DNA from: CAYNRA01 sp046293395
Lineage (GTDB): Bacteria; Bacteroidota; Bacteroidia; Cytophagales; Spirosomataceae
Direction: 5' to 3'
NCBI GenBank assembly: GCA_046293395.1
Contig: JBKBOU010000002.1
Coordinates: 496,001 to 560,000, forward strand
DNA length: 64,000 bases
Part shown: piece after piece, positions 17,701-25,953 of the stretch
Layout of the letters: every line of letters begins with the position of its first letter
Numbering within the stretch: the first letter of the stretch is position 1
Translations under genes and position numbers: made by a program
The notes under the pieces: generated by a model
Told to the model about the DNA's origin: nothing
What the model saw: the letters and a program-made list of their open reading frames with translations, nothing else
The model's database searches: none

Positions 17701-19437
17701 CGTCTTGAATTTCCCTATTCGGCGTATCAAACGAATATAAAAAGAGCTGTTTGGAATATCAACGAGAAAAAAATCGAATTAAATGGCCCAGTAGAGGAGA
17801 CTTTTTTCATGGCAACGAACCCAAGGAAAGAAAATCTCTCATTTTCTGGAAATCAAGCTAAATACGATTTAGCTAAAATGGAACTAGAGATACGAGGGGT
17901 TCCGTCTATTGTCACAGCAGATGTCCGTGTAATTCCTGCTGATAACCAGGTAATTATCAAAAAAGAAGCCGATATGGCGACATTAAAAAATGCAATAGTT
18001 TTGGCTGATACCCTGAACCAATTTCATACATTAACAAAAGCAAACATTGATATTTTCTCAAAAAGTAAATTCACGGGTGATGCTTCTTATCAATTCATTA
18101 GCAGCAGTTTAGACACATTTAATATCAAGATGGGTAATTTTAGTCAGAAGGAATTACTTCTTTCGACGAATGGGCGCTCAGCATCTACGCCAACAAGTTA
18201 TACCACGATTGCAAGTGCTACCGTTCGCGAACGAGACAGTCTTTATTTGTCTCCCAAGATGTTGTACAGAGGCGATATTATCATGACAGCCAACCAGCAA
18301 AATTTAACGTTCGATGGATTTGTGATACCCCTTTTAAAAAAATACCCCAAACTTGGTCGATACTGGATAAAATATGCGGGGAATCGGTCTGAAACCGTCC
18401 GAATTAACGTAGATGAATCACTCCGAACCACAGAATCCAACCTGGTTGTCGGCTTACATTTCAAATCTGGAGCAAGTACCAATCTTCTTTATCCTACATT
18501 TTTACAACCTAAAGTGGTGGAAGAAGACCATGATTTATTTGCTGTACAGGGCATATTAAGTAGAAATGAACCCGAACAAACTTACGATATAGAGACAAAG
18601 CAAATGGATTTATACCAAAATCGGGTCTATCAACTTCACGAAGAAAAAGGGGAGATTTCATTTGAAGGCAGAATTAATCTGCTGAGTGGACTAGACAAAC
18701 AGTATGCGGAATCTGCTGCAAATGGGGTATATCAACTCGATTCATCGAGTCTGCAAATGAATGTTTTCACGAGTTTATTGTTTGCACTTCCACCAGCGGC
18801 ATTTGATTATATGGCCAAAGACATCATTGCACATAACCTTGAATTGGGCAGTACTGAAAGCGCCATTGTGCCGAGTGATTCTAGTTTTCTCACCCTATTA
18901 TCTCACCTGATTGGTGCCAAAAGTACGTCCGAGTATGCTACTAAATCAGCGCGGCAACATGTTCCATTGTACAAACATTTGGGGCGATTTGCACCGACTA
19001 TTACCCTCAGCGACTTGACATTAAAATGGATGACAAAGAACAATTCGTTCATTAATCAAGGGCTTTTAGGTATTTCAAATATAGGTGAGAATGATATAAA
19101 TGCCCAAGTTCCTGGCTATTTTGAAGTAATCAAAAATCCAGTTATTGGAGATGAGCTTTACTTATTCATTGAGCTTACGCCTGATAAATGGTATTATCTT
19201 GGTTATAAAGACGGCGAGCCAGGTGTTGTTTCTTCTGATAACCAGTTCAACCAACTTATTAAGGCACGAGACAAAGGAAGTAAAAAAGGCCAAGTGATAC
19301 CGGTTGATATGTCGGAGGCAGTGGTTTTCAGAAAGCGTTTTCAGCAAACCTATTTAGGGATTGCACCGAGTGCGCCGCAGAAGAAGGCACCGATTAAAAA
19401 GAAAGTTCCTGTAGCGGAGAAGAAGGATGGATTTTAA
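14701..19437 (+). CDS. Very large secreted protein of unknown function (1578 aa)
   Basis: I do not recognise the family. About 1578 residues from the ATG at 14701; a TTG at 14674 would only lengthen the signal region. An N-terminal signal peptide (RTFFLSLVLTTVISLFNL ... NAQ) indicates export. No membrane helix is evident after it. The body is rich in beta-prone stretches with repeated phrases of the type 'ISLVGPRI', 'GHIKVKNYSFYGKKF', 'VYVGGNIRYPSSGILYLND', 'FSGNQAKYDLAKMELEIRGVPSI', suggesting a long array of beta domains, perhaps like LPS-transport or AsmA-type scaffolds (inference). The C-terminus is Lys/Pro-rich (APQKKAPIKKK). A periplasmic or outer-membrane-associated role is likely. Confidence 0.85.
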   Translation: MKNNFMRHKKKRTFFLSLVLTTVISLFNLTEKANAQSFKLKSTPETFVEEIRNLTTSPKQEPTLFFVQFDSTWNQLGKKHQSVFHQAALQMGLKNYPLNSLIQAMEFVLLTHSDSTWTNVSKDAFFEGLGRLVDKYDSKATQKAIDHLLQFTKTRLLFQSNFNKLYATSKTFTLEFEKNPKRYYTTQESQTVDLESLDLLDDGWDTPESSWKGRESLSKIDLRKKNIETPLISGWILHFPEANLSFVSKTDSIVVEQTACSFVPTTSQVVGQAGKLRWTSAGFPTAVSSWKSAYFFFAYQTRLVVEDTELVFEDILKKPILGVSEVRIIARNPQTVPSYPRFKSYDGNADIQFIENNIRYKGGISLVGPRIRSSSLYDGLTEIQLIKENKTVFKVKSKDFELTDSLITSPQVAFTGFIKTDSVFHPAVRFQYHQQNEQVQLNVPQNSGYRIAPFVDTFHKMYITSDAAKWDIKKEAMNFYIVSGKDIKPTIFESFDFYSPQRIIDLSTLAGFNPLLVANNLVRKSRKNEFSIDDLANAIGKKPEQIKGGVSFATHQGLFLYDLEKENYKITPKGIHYLLSYAGQKDYDDLIIPSIYNGSDSTGHGVIDFKSAGLTINGTKEFRLSDSLGIILYPTNQAMEIKRSGTYTFDGHIKVKNYSFYGKKFKIDYDQFTVELQEIDSIIFTPKELYRQAKKVYVGGNIRYPSSGILYLNDPKNKSGKLYLPEYPKLSIPQGTTVYFDTRRPQNARFNQNVRFEVPRIQADSMHVKDLTWMGTFHSDGIFQPIQDTLRIMPDLSVGFRHIPPATGLPVYGSSSSFIFYEPLQLDASGLHAQGEFVHLSGNYILNNADFKIEGLQSSGRTGIIKEANLQNTYFPEVLLKEFTLQWKPKADSLLIATKTDLAFYQGSTTFSGQLIVRKSGMFGQGKLARIDSEAKSQEIKFNKQGFLADKSQFLIKSSTSTDKPVLLGYLVDINFDVSKQIVQMEGQSQENFTSSENNSRLEFPYSAYQTNIKRAVWNINEKKIELNGPVEETFFMATNPRKENLSFSGNQAKYDLAKMELEIRGVPSIVTADVRVIPADNQVIIKKEADMATLKNAIVLADTLNQFHTLTKANIDIFSKSKFTGDASYQFISSSLDTFNIKMGNFSQKELLLSTNGRSASTPTSYTTIASATVRERDSLYLSPKMLYRGDIIMTANQQNLTFDGFVIPLLKKYPKLGRYWIKYAGNRSETVRINVDESLRTTESNLVVGLHFKSGASTNLLYPTFLQPKVVEEDHDLFAVQGILSRNEPEQTYDIETKQMDLYQNRVYQLHEEKGEISFEGRINLLSGLDKQYAESAANGVYQLDSSSLQMNVFTSLLFALPPAAFDYMAKDIIAHNLELGSTESAIVPSDSSFLTLLSHLIGAKSTSEYATKSARQHVPLYKHLGRFAPTITLSDLTLKWMTKNNSFINQGLLGISNIGENDINAQVPGYFEVIKNPVIGDELYLFIELTPDKWYYLGYKDGEPGVVSSDNQFNQLIKARDKGSKKGQVIPVDMSEAVVFRKRFQQTYLGIAPSAPQKKAPIKKKVPVAEKKDGF

Positions 19438-19438
19438 T

Positions 19439-19474
19439 TTAAAAAGCCGGCAGATGACTCTGCCGGCTTTTTAA
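19439..19474. terminator. Bidirectional terminator between the large secreted gene and rng
   Basis: AAAAAGCCGGCAGA / TCTGCCGGCTTTTT, perfect 14-bp stem with a TGAC loop (19441-19472), between convergent genes. Confidence 0.9.
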
Positions 19475-19494
19475 GTTTACATGTTTTGCACAAA

Positions 19495-21048
19495 TTAAGC
19501 TAACTCAATTTCGTCGCCTAGACCATTCAAGAAGTGAAACTCTGTGATGCCGATGGATGAATCTTTGGTAAGTTTTATCCATGTTTTATACGTAAAGAAC
19601 CACTTCATTTGCCGTGTAAAAATCCCTTCCCTGTAATAGGCATACAAGAATGGGTGCAAGATGATGCTTATTCCACGTTCATTTTGCTTGGTTACAATAT
19701 AGTCAAGATTATTTTCAATCAAGTCAGTAATGGCAATACTCGCCTGAATAGTCCCTGTACCGCCACAAGTTGGGCAAGTTTCACGGGTTGAAATATTTGT
19801 TTCTGGGCGAACGCGTTGGCGTGTAATTTGTGAAAGCCCGAATTTGGAAATAGGGAGAATCGTATATTTTGAACGGTCTCCGCGCATTTCCTCTTTGAGA
19901 ACGTCATGAATAACCCGTTTGTGTTCCGGTTTTTTCATGTCGATAAAGTCAATGACAACAATACCGCCCATATCTCGTAGCCTTAATTGGCGGGCGATTT
20001 CTTTGGCGGCTTCGCTATTGACATTGAGCGCTGTAGTTTCTTGATCATCCTCTTGCGTTGACTTATTACCGCTGTTCACATCAATAACATGAAGTGCCTC
20101 GGTGTGTTCTATGATAAGATACCCACCGCCTGGAAGACTAACGGAACGTCCGAAGAGCGATTTGATTTGTTTTTCGATACCATAATGCTCAAAGAGCTTT
20201 GTTTTAGTACCATGAAGTTTGAGAATTTTTTCTCTGGTGGGTGCTATCTTGAGGAGATAGTTGCGGATATTTTCGTAGGAGTCTTTGTCGTCAACAACAA
20301 CATTATCAAAGTCATCGTTGAGCATATCTCGAAGAATTGACGCGGCGCGATCCATTTCTGTCACGATACGATCTCTAGGTTTGGCTTTTTTAAGCATTTC
20401 CATACCTAGTTCCCATTTCTCGACACAGCTTTCTAAATCTCTTTGCAACTCCTCAACTTCTCTGTTTTCAGCTACTGTACGAACGATTACACCAAAATTT
20501 TGGGGCTTAACGGACGACAGAAGCTTGTGTAAACGTTGCCGTTCTTGTTTGCTCGTAATTTTCTTCGAAATATTTACGGCATTGCTGAACGGAACAAGTA
20601 CCACGTAACGCCCTGCGATTGAAATATCACACGAAAGCCGTGGTCCTTTGGAAGAGATGGGCTCTTTCACTACCTGAACTAAAATAGGCTGATTCTTAGA
20701 CAGAACGTCTGTGATTTTGCCTAATTTATCAATTTGAGGTAGATTCTGGAATCCTTTGAGGCGGAGATTAATCGAACGTTTTGCGATAACGTCCTTTGTA
20801 AAACTGTTTAATGAATTGATATTGGGGCTTAAATCGTGGTAATGAAGAAAGGCGTCTTTCTCATACCCAATATCTATGAAGGCGGCGTTCAATCCGGAGA
20901 CTACTTTTTTGACTGTTCCGAGATAAATATCCCCCACCTGAAACTGGTGCTCAGTTTCATCGAAATGGTATTCAACTAATCGTTTATCTTGCAATAAAGC
21001 GATGCGATCCCCTTTCTGTGTGGTGCTGATAAATAATTCGTTGCTCAA
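19495..21048 (-). CDS. rng: Ribonuclease G
   Basis: Endoribonuclease of the RNase E/G family, acting in 16S rRNA maturation and mRNA decay. About 517 residues: N-terminal SNELFISTTQKGDRIALL, S1 RNA-binding domain (VGDIYLGTVKKVVSGLNAAFIDIGYEKDAFL), catalytic region LRDMGGIVVIDFIDM with metal-binding Asp, and the zinc-link CPTCGGTG. No ATG starts the frame: the homology-supported start is a TTG at 21048 (L-SNEL), with a further upstream TTG at 21102. It lies 156 bp downstream of the mS38-like small gene and probably shares its promoter (21400-21429). Confidence 0.93.
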   Translation of the reverse strand: MSNELFISTTQKGDRIALLQDKRLVEYHFDETEHQFQVGDIYLGTVKKVVSGLNAAFIDIGYEKDAFLHYHDLSPNINSLNSFTKDVIAKRSINLRLKGFQNLPQIDKLGKITDVLSKNQPILVQVVKEPISSKGPRLSCDISIAGRYVVLVPFSNAVNISKKITSKQERQRLHKLLSSVKPQNFGVIVRTVAENREVEELQRDLESCVEKWELGMEMLKKAKPRDRIVTEMDRAASILRDMLNDDFDNVVVDDKDSYENIRNYLLKIAPTREKILKLHGTKTKLFEHYGIEKQIKSLFGRSVSLPGGGYLIIEHTEALHVIDVNSGNKSTQEDDQETTALNVNSEAAKEIARQLRLRDMGGIVVIDFIDMKKPEHKRVIHDVLKEEMRGDRSKYTILPISKFGLSQITRQRVRPETNISTRETCPTCGGTGTIQASIAITDLIENNLDYIVTKQNERGISIILHPFLYAYYREGIFTRQMKWFFTYKTWIKLTKDSSIGITEFHFLNGLGDEIELA

Positions 21049-21204
21049 ATGAGAGTCAGAATTGAGAAGGTGAATAATTAATTTACTTTTGGACTGAAAC
21101 AAAAATTAGGCGTGCTAACAAACGATTTGAAAAGCACACCTAATTTTGCGTATTTCATTTTGAAGGCAAGGAACGGCGAAGCGATTCCGACGTCTAGAAG
21201 CAGA

Positions 21205-21294
21205 TTATTTCTTCTTGTGACGGTTCTTTCTAAGACGTTTTTTCCTTTTGTGCGTGGACATTTTATGTCCTTTTCTTTTCTTTCCGCAAGGCAT
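21205..21294 (-). CDS. 29-residue AURKAIP1/COX24 (mS38-like) protein
   Basis: Very small basic protein beginning MPCGKKRKGHKMSTHKRKKR and ending RKNRHKKK; 29 residues, 17 of them Lys or Arg. The pattern matches the short AURKAIP1/COX24-domain proteins annotated across Bacteroidota and related to mitochondrial ribosomal protein mS38, so a small-subunit ribosomal role is likely (family inference). It sits immediately upstream of RNase G on the same strand behind a near-perfect promoter. Confidence 0.88.
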   Translation of the reverse strand: MPCGKKRKGHKMSTHKRKKRLRKNRHKKK

Positions 21295-21399
21295 AGCTGT
21301 AAGAAAATCCCTCTCCCTAGGGGGGAAATAATTAAGTGTTAAACAAAAGAATTATATAAAACTCCCCTTTAGGGAACGGGGAAATTTTTTTCTAGATTG

Positions 21400-21429
21400 C
21401 AAAGATAGCAATTACTTGAGACTTTGCAA
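21400..21429 (-). promoter_or_regulatory. Promoter of the mS38-like gene and rng
   Basis: Minus strand TTG (21427-21429), 19-nt spacer, TATCTTTG (21400-21407): exact Bacteroidota consensus. It overlaps the last codons of the upstream TPR gene. The leader of about 100 nt contains two CCCC/GGGG-type hairpins (around 21310-21327 and 21363-21384). Confidence 0.75.
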
Positions 21430-22245
21430 AGTATTTAAAACCTCATCTCGAAGTGTTTTTTCCAAATCTTTGTGGGCAAGCAACTCCTCTAGCAATACCT
21501 TGGCTTGTGCTTTTTCCTTCAGTTCTATCAAACTATACGCCAACCCAACTTGTGCATTGTGGTTATTTGGATTAATTCGTAAAACTGCCCGAAAACGATC
21601 TGCTGCTTTGTCAAATTGGTTCGATTGCATCGAAAGTACACCAAGATTCATCAACGCTGGCTCAAAATTAGGCTCAATTTCTAAGACCTGACGCAATGTT
21701 GTGATGGCCTGCATCGGTGAGTCCGAAACTACGTAGGTCATCGCTAGATTTGTTTTAGCTTGCAAAGCTGTGGGCTTCAATGCCAATACTTTCCCGTAGC
21801 AAAACTGTACTTTTTTCGCCAACGAAGCTATATTCTCATTTTTTAATGCAAGACCAAATGCTTGGAAATACGTATCACCCGCCAATTCCCAGTCGCCCAC
21901 TTGGTTCGTAGTAGCAGCTATTTGCTCAAAATAATAGGCAGCACTATCAAAAGCCATCCCTTGCAAATAAACCTGACCAATTGTACGTAACGTTTCACTT
22001 TGTTTTGCCCCTTTGGCATTTTTCAATTCTCCTTGCAACACAGCCAATTGGCTTCTTTGTTCCTTGGTTAATTGTGCCATTGTATGCGTTTCTCCATCGC
22101 CCTCAGCGGTAGTACTTTCCTCTGTTGAAGAAGGCGATTCCGTTGTTTTCTTCGCTTCGTCTTTGACAACAAATTTGGGCCGTGTATATAAAAAGGCTGT
22201 AAGGGCAATGCCGATAACTCCAAGAAGAGCAGCTTGTTTCTTCAT
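21412..22245 (-). CDS. Tetratricopeptide-repeat protein with N-terminal anchor
   Basis: 277 residues. An N-terminal hydrophobic segment (AALLGVIGIALTAFLY) acts as signal or anchor, then a Ser/Thr/Glu-rich linker (35-55) and several TPR-like helical repeats, clearest at ALMNLGVLSMQSNQFDKAADRFRAVLRINPNNHNAQVGLAYSLIELKEKAQAKVLLEELL. Likely a periplasmic-facing scaffold; the partner is unknown. It precedes the mS38-rng unit. Confidence 0.85.
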   Translation of the reverse strand: MKKQAALLGVIGIALTAFLYTRPKFVVKDEAKKTTESPSSTEESTTAEGDGETHTMAQLTKEQRSQLAVLQGELKNAKGAKQSETLRTIGQVYLQGMAFDSAAYYFEQIAATTNQVGDWELAGDTYFQAFGLALKNENIASLAKKVQFCYGKVLALKPTALQAKTNLAMTYVVSDSPMQAITTLRQVLEIEPNFEPALMNLGVLSMQSNQFDKAADRFRAVLRINPNNHNAQVGLAYSLIELKEKAQAKVLLEELLAHKDLEKTLRDEVLNTLQSLK

Positions 22246-22334
22246 TCTTAATTTCGCTTAAATAAATTACTTTCTTTGAACAGACACCCTATCAACAAGA
22301 CTTCTGTACAGAAAGTGCCTTTGCTAAAACAACA

Positions 22335-22356
22335 ATGGCCGCCCGAAAGCAGCCAT
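22335..22356 (-). terminator. Hairpin downstream of the HU gene
   Basis: Minus strand ATGGCTGC / GCGGCCAT, 8-bp stem with one G-U pair and a 6-nt loop, 9 bp after the HU stop; the T tract that follows is short and interrupted, so terminator activity is likely but weaker. Confidence 0.5.
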
Positions 22357-22364
22357 CGTATCCA

Positions 22365-22649
22365 TTATTTCACATTCGATTTGATTTGCTCCGAAAACTC
22401 TTTCGCTGGTTTGAAGCTTGGAACATAATGCTCCGGAACTGTTACCGTTGTTTTCTGAGAAATGTTACGGGCTTTCTTTGCCGCCCTTTTCTTGTTTACA
22501 AAACTTCCGAAACCTCTTACATAAAGAGCATCTCCCGAAGCCAATGTGTCTTTAACTGTTGTGAAGAATGTTTCCAAGGTCGCTGAAACATGTCCTTTGT
22601 CAATACCTGTTTTTTCAGCAATAATTGCGATAGCTTCTGCCTTTGTCAC
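22365..22649 (-). CDS. HU/IHF-family DNA-binding protein
   Basis: Nucleoid-associated DNA-bending protein. 94 residues: helical dimer core (TKAEAIAIIAEKTGIDKGHVSATLETFFTTV), then YVRGFGSFVNKKRAAKKARN, where the GFGSF turn and basic beta arms are diagnostic. PEHYVPSFKPAKEF closes the fold. Single gene with its own promoter. Confidence 0.94.
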   Translation of the reverse strand: MTKAEAIAIIAEKTGIDKGHVSATLETFFTTVKDTLASGDALYVRGFGSFVNKKRAAKKARNISQKTTVTVPEHYVPSFKPAKEFSEQIKSNVK

Positions 22650-22729
22650 TCTATTTTTATGTTTTAATTGATAAGAAAACTACGCCTATATACAGGCAAC
22701 TCCTCCAAAAGGCTTTAATTTTGGGATTG

Positions 22730-22761
22730 CAAAGATACACTCACTCTGCCCTACTTTACAA
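22730..22761 (-). promoter_or_regulatory. Promoter of the HU gene
   Basis: Minus strand TTG (22759-22761), 21-nt spacer, TATCTTTG (22730-22737), about 80 nt before the HU start codon. Confidence 0.65.
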
Positions 22762-22829
22762 GTACACACCTAATTATTTTTTTATAACAAATTAATAATT
22801 AGCTAGTTACACATCAATATACATATTTT

Positions 22830-23882
22830 ATGTTAACTTTTACAGATTCTCACTACTTTTTTTTTCAAAAATCTCTCCTTGCTTGGTACCACCAAAACAA
22901 ACGAGACCTCCCCTGGCGTACAACACAAAACCCTTACTTTATTTGGCTATCTGAAGTTATCCTCCAACAAACACGCGTCAAACAAGGACTTCCTTATTAT
23001 CAACGATTTATAGAAGAGTTTCCAACCATTCAGGCTTTAGCGGAAGCAGAAACGGAGCAAGTTTTACGTGCCTGGCAAGGATTGGGCTACTACTCCAGAG
23101 CGCGAAATATGCACCAAACCGCCCGTATTATCTGGTATGAATATCACGGACAATTTCCACCAACCTACGCACAGCTTCTCACACTCAAGGGAATAGGGCC
23201 TTATACTGCCGCAGCCATCGCTGCCTTTGCATTTCACGAACCCGTCGCCGCCGTTGATGGGAATGTTTTTCGGGTTTTAGCACGTATTTTTGGTATTGAC
23301 ACCGACATTCAATCTACGCGCGCTAGAAAAGAATTTTCCGAAATAGCAAACCTGCTCTTACCCGAAAGTCATGCCGCAGACTTTAACCAAGCCATGATGG
23401 AATTTGGTGCAACGCAGTGCGTACCGCAGAATCCTGTCTGCCTATTTTGCCCCGCACAATCCATTTGTTATGCTTTTCAAAACCAAGCACAAGCGAATTT
23501 TCCTGTCAAAGAAAAGAAAACAAAAGTACGTCCCCGTTATTTTCACTACTGGATTATTCAATCTCCAGTAAAAAAAATCATCCTGAAAAAAAGAGCAGAA
23601 AAAGACATTTGGCAAGATTTGTACGAATTTCCACTCGTAGAAACCAATGCGTTTTCAGAGGAACCGCACTTCCCGGATTGGATACAACCTGATACAACTG
23701 TACAAAAAGGATTAACCGTAACACACCTTCTTTCGCATCAAAAGCTATTCATCACTTTTTGGCACATCCAAACTCCTAATGAAAACCCCGCGCACGATTG
23801 GTACACAGAAACCGAGATTGAAGCACTCCCCAAACCCATTGTCATTGAGCAAGCTTGGAAGCAATTCGTCCGGAACTTTTAG
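22830..23882 (+). CDS. mutY: A/G-specific adenine DNA glycosylase MutY
   Basis: Base-excision repair enzyme that removes adenine opposite 8-oxoguanine. 350 residues. The catalytic Glu lies in WLSEVILQQTRV, the helix-hairpin-helix is LLTLKGIGPYTAAAIAAFAF with the Asp in VAAVDGNVFRV, and the 4Fe-4S loop CVPQNPVCLFCPAQSIC has the C-x6-C-x2-C-x5-C spacing. A C-terminal NUDIX-like domain (from about 230) should recognise 8-oxoG. Divergent from HU. Confidence 0.95.
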   Translation: MLTFTDSHYFFFQKSLLAWYHQNKRDLPWRTTQNPYFIWLSEVILQQTRVKQGLPYYQRFIEEFPTIQALAEAETEQVLRAWQGLGYYSRARNMHQTARIIWYEYHGQFPPTYAQLLTLKGIGPYTAAAIAAFAFHEPVAAVDGNVFRVLARIFGIDTDIQSTRARKEFSEIANLLLPESHAADFNQAMMEFGATQCVPQNPVCLFCPAQSICYAFQNQAQANFPVKEKKTKVRPRYFHYWIIQSPVKKIILKKRAEKDIWQDLYEFPLVETNAFSEEPHFPDWIQPDTTVQKGLTVTHLLSHQKLFITFWHIQTPNENPAHDWYTETEIEALPKPIVIEQAWKQFVRNF

Positions 23883-23899
23883 AAAATCAGCAACGTGTT

Positions 23900-23929
23900 T
23901 TGGCAAAATAAAATAAATTTCTATATTTG
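23900..23929 (+). promoter_or_regulatory. Promoter of ssb
   Basis: TTG (23900-23902), 19-nt spacer, TATATTTG (23922-23929): exact Bacteroidota consensus, 46 nt before the ssb start. Confidence 0.78.
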
Positions 23930-23975
23930 ATTTGTCTTAGTTTTTCACATTTCATTTTTAAAATTAACACATTTT

Positions 23976-24401
23976 ATGGCCAGTTTAAACAAAGTTATTC
24001 TCATCGGAAATTTAGGCTCAGACCCAGAAATCCGCTCGCTTCCAAGTGGTGCAAAAGTTGCTAGTTTTTCTATCGCAACGTCTGAATCTTACACAGATAA
24101 AGCAACAGGAGCAAAACAAACCATTACAGAATGGCATCGCCTTGAATTATGGGATGGACTCGCAGGTATTGCGGAAAAGTACATCAAAAAAGGAGATTCT
24201 ATCTATGTTGAAGGACGAATTCGTACAGATAAATGGACGGATAACAACAACGTTGAAAAAACAACGACGAAAATCCGCGTTACTGAATTAAAAATGTTAG
24301 GCGGTGGCAGACAACCCGGAGCAGAATCCTCTGCGCCCAGAGCAGTCCCTGAAATGAGTGACCACTCTGCCCCTGATATGAGCGACGACTTACCATTTTA
24401 A
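23976..24401 (+). CDS. ssb: Single-stranded DNA-binding protein
   Basis: Tetrameric OB-fold protein that coats single-stranded DNA in replication, repair and recombination. 141 residues: MASLNKVILIGNLGSDPEIRS, TEWHRLELWDGLAGIAEKYIKKGDSIYVEGRI, a short Gly/Pro/Ala-rich linker, and the acidic C-terminal tip MSDDLPF, which recruits partner proteins. Own promoter and terminator. Confidence 0.96.
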   Translation: MASLNKVILIGNLGSDPEIRSLPSGAKVASFSIATSESYTDKATGAKQTITEWHRLELWDGLAGIAEKYIKKGDSIYVEGRIRTDKWTDNNNVEKTTTKIRVTELKMLGGGRQPGAESSAPRAVPEMSDHSAPDMSDDLPF

Positions 24402-24414
24402 TCATGTTATCGCA

Positions 24415-24451
24415 ACAAAAAAAACCTCGACAAGTCGAGGTTTTTTTTGTT
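24415..24451. terminator. Bidirectional terminator between ssb and pepP
   Basis: Perfect stem AAAAAAAACCTCGAC / GTCGAGGTTTTTTTT with an AA loop between convergent genes. Confidence 0.9.
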
Positions 24452-24485
24452 TGTTCAATCTGAACGAATATCATTTCCAGGCAAC

Positions 24486-25868
24486 TCAATTTTTCATCAA
24501 ATCTTCAATTTCATGTACTTGTTTTGGAATATATTCTCCCAAAACAACAGCTTTATCTGACTCGATGACCACGTTGTCTTCGATACGAATCCCGCCAAAA
24601 TCCAAATACGTTTCGAGTGCAGCATAATCAATATTATCCATAAAACGTTTGTCTTCTTTCCACTTCTGAATCAACTCTGGAATAAAATAAATACCTGGTT
24701 CTACAGTTAATACATTACCGATTTCAAGCTTTTTAGCTAACCGAAGCGACTTCAATCCAAGCTGAGTACTTCGTTGAATATCAGGTGTATAGCCAACATA
24801 TTGTTCTCCAAGGTCTTCCATGTCATGCACATCCAGCCCGATCATGTGACCCAGCCCGTGTGGCATAAACAGACCTCCTAGCCCTTCTTGTACCAGCGTT
24901 TCAATATCGCCGCGAACCAAGCCCAAATTCGTCAAACCTTGCAATAAAATTCGGTTGGCTTCCAGGTGCATATCTTTGTAAAATACACCTGCGCGGAGTT
25001 GCTCAATAACACGCATTTCCATTTGCAGGACAATCTCGTACATTTCTTTTTGCTTAGTTGTAAAAACACCATCCACAGGCATCGTTCGGGTAATATCACC
25101 GGCATATCCCATCTGATTTTCAGCCCCAGAGTCATTGAGCGCCAACCGACCTGACGGCATCACATTTCCGTGAGCGTGGTTGTGTAGCGTCTGTCCATTG
25201 ATCGAAAAAATAGCAGGATACGCCAATTCCGCTTGGTTTTCAGCAGCAACCGAGAGCAATTGCGCGACCATTTCGTACTCAAATTTACCTGGACGAATCG
25301 CGCGCATGACCGCCTGGTGCATTTTTCCTGAAATGGTCACGGCATCCGCCATTTGTTCCAATTCTTCTTTTGTTTTAACAGAGCGCAAAGCAACAACAGC
25401 TTGAATCAAATTTACAGATGCGCCTTCTTTTACTTTCTTCGGGTGAATTTGCAGTAATTCGCTTATTTCTAACAAGTTATCGTGTCTATACGGAGGCAAA
25501 TAATGAACGGATTGGCTGGCACGTATATCTTTTTCAAAGGCAGAAAGCGGCTTCACGCGGTCAATTCCAACTTTCTCAGCCAAGGTGGCAAGGCTTGGTT
25601 GAGGCCCCATCCAGATAATATCATCTAGGATAAAATCATTCCCGTAAAGGGTTGTTACGCCTGTTTCAAAATCAATGGAAGCGCGTAGATGAGGTAAGTT
25701 AATGCCAAAAAAGTACAAGAAATGACTGTCTTGCCGGAACCGATAGGTATTATCGGTATAGTTCATGGGCGCTTCTTGGTTTCCCCAAAAGAAGCCGCAG
25801 CCCGTCAATCCTTGTTCACAAATTAATTGACGTCTTTGCTTGTAGGTTTCAGCCGAAAAAAGTTTCAT
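24486..25868 (-). CDS. pepP: Aminopeptidase P family (Xaa-Pro aminopeptidase)
   Basis: Metallopeptidase that releases N-terminal residues preceding proline. About 460 residues from the ATG at 25868 (MKLFSAETYKQRRQ); the longer frame to 25919 reads through a terminator hairpin and is unlikely. N-terminal creatinase-like domain (1-165), then the pita-bread fold with metal ligands in LNDSGAENQMGYAGDITRTMPVDG, GLGHMIGLDVHD, TVEPGIYF and GGIRIEDNVVI. Single gene. Confidence 0.93.
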   Translation of the reverse strand: MKLFSAETYKQRRQLICEQGLTGCGFFWGNQEAPMNYTDNTYRFRQDSHFLYFFGINLPHLRASIDFETGVTTLYGNDFILDDIIWMGPQPSLATLAEKVGIDRVKPLSAFEKDIRASQSVHYLPPYRHDNLLEISELLQIHPKKVKEGASVNLIQAVVALRSVKTKEELEQMADAVTISGKMHQAVMRAIRPGKFEYEMVAQLLSVAAENQAELAYPAIFSINGQTLHNHAHGNVMPSGRLALNDSGAENQMGYAGDITRTMPVDGVFTTKQKEMYEIVLQMEMRVIEQLRAGVFYKDMHLEANRILLQGLTNLGLVRGDIETLVQEGLGGLFMPHGLGHMIGLDVHDMEDLGEQYVGYTPDIQRSTQLGLKSLRLAKKLEIGNVLTVEPGIYFIPELIQKWKEDKRFMDNIDYAALETYLDFGGIRIEDNVVIESDKAVVLGEYIPKQVHEIEDLMKN

Positions 25869-25899
25869 AATGTCGTTGCTTAGTGTATAAAACAAAAAT

Positions 25900-25930
25900 A
25901 GTGGATACACATCAAACATGTATATCCACT
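25900..25930 (-). terminator. Terminator after the SIMPL gene
   Basis: AGTGGATA / TATCCACT arms (25900-25907 and 25923-25930) with partial inner ACAT/ATGT pairing; on the minus strand it is followed by ATTTTTG. Confidence 0.7.
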
Positions 25931-25953
25931 TAAAAAAAAGGAGGATGTGGCGT

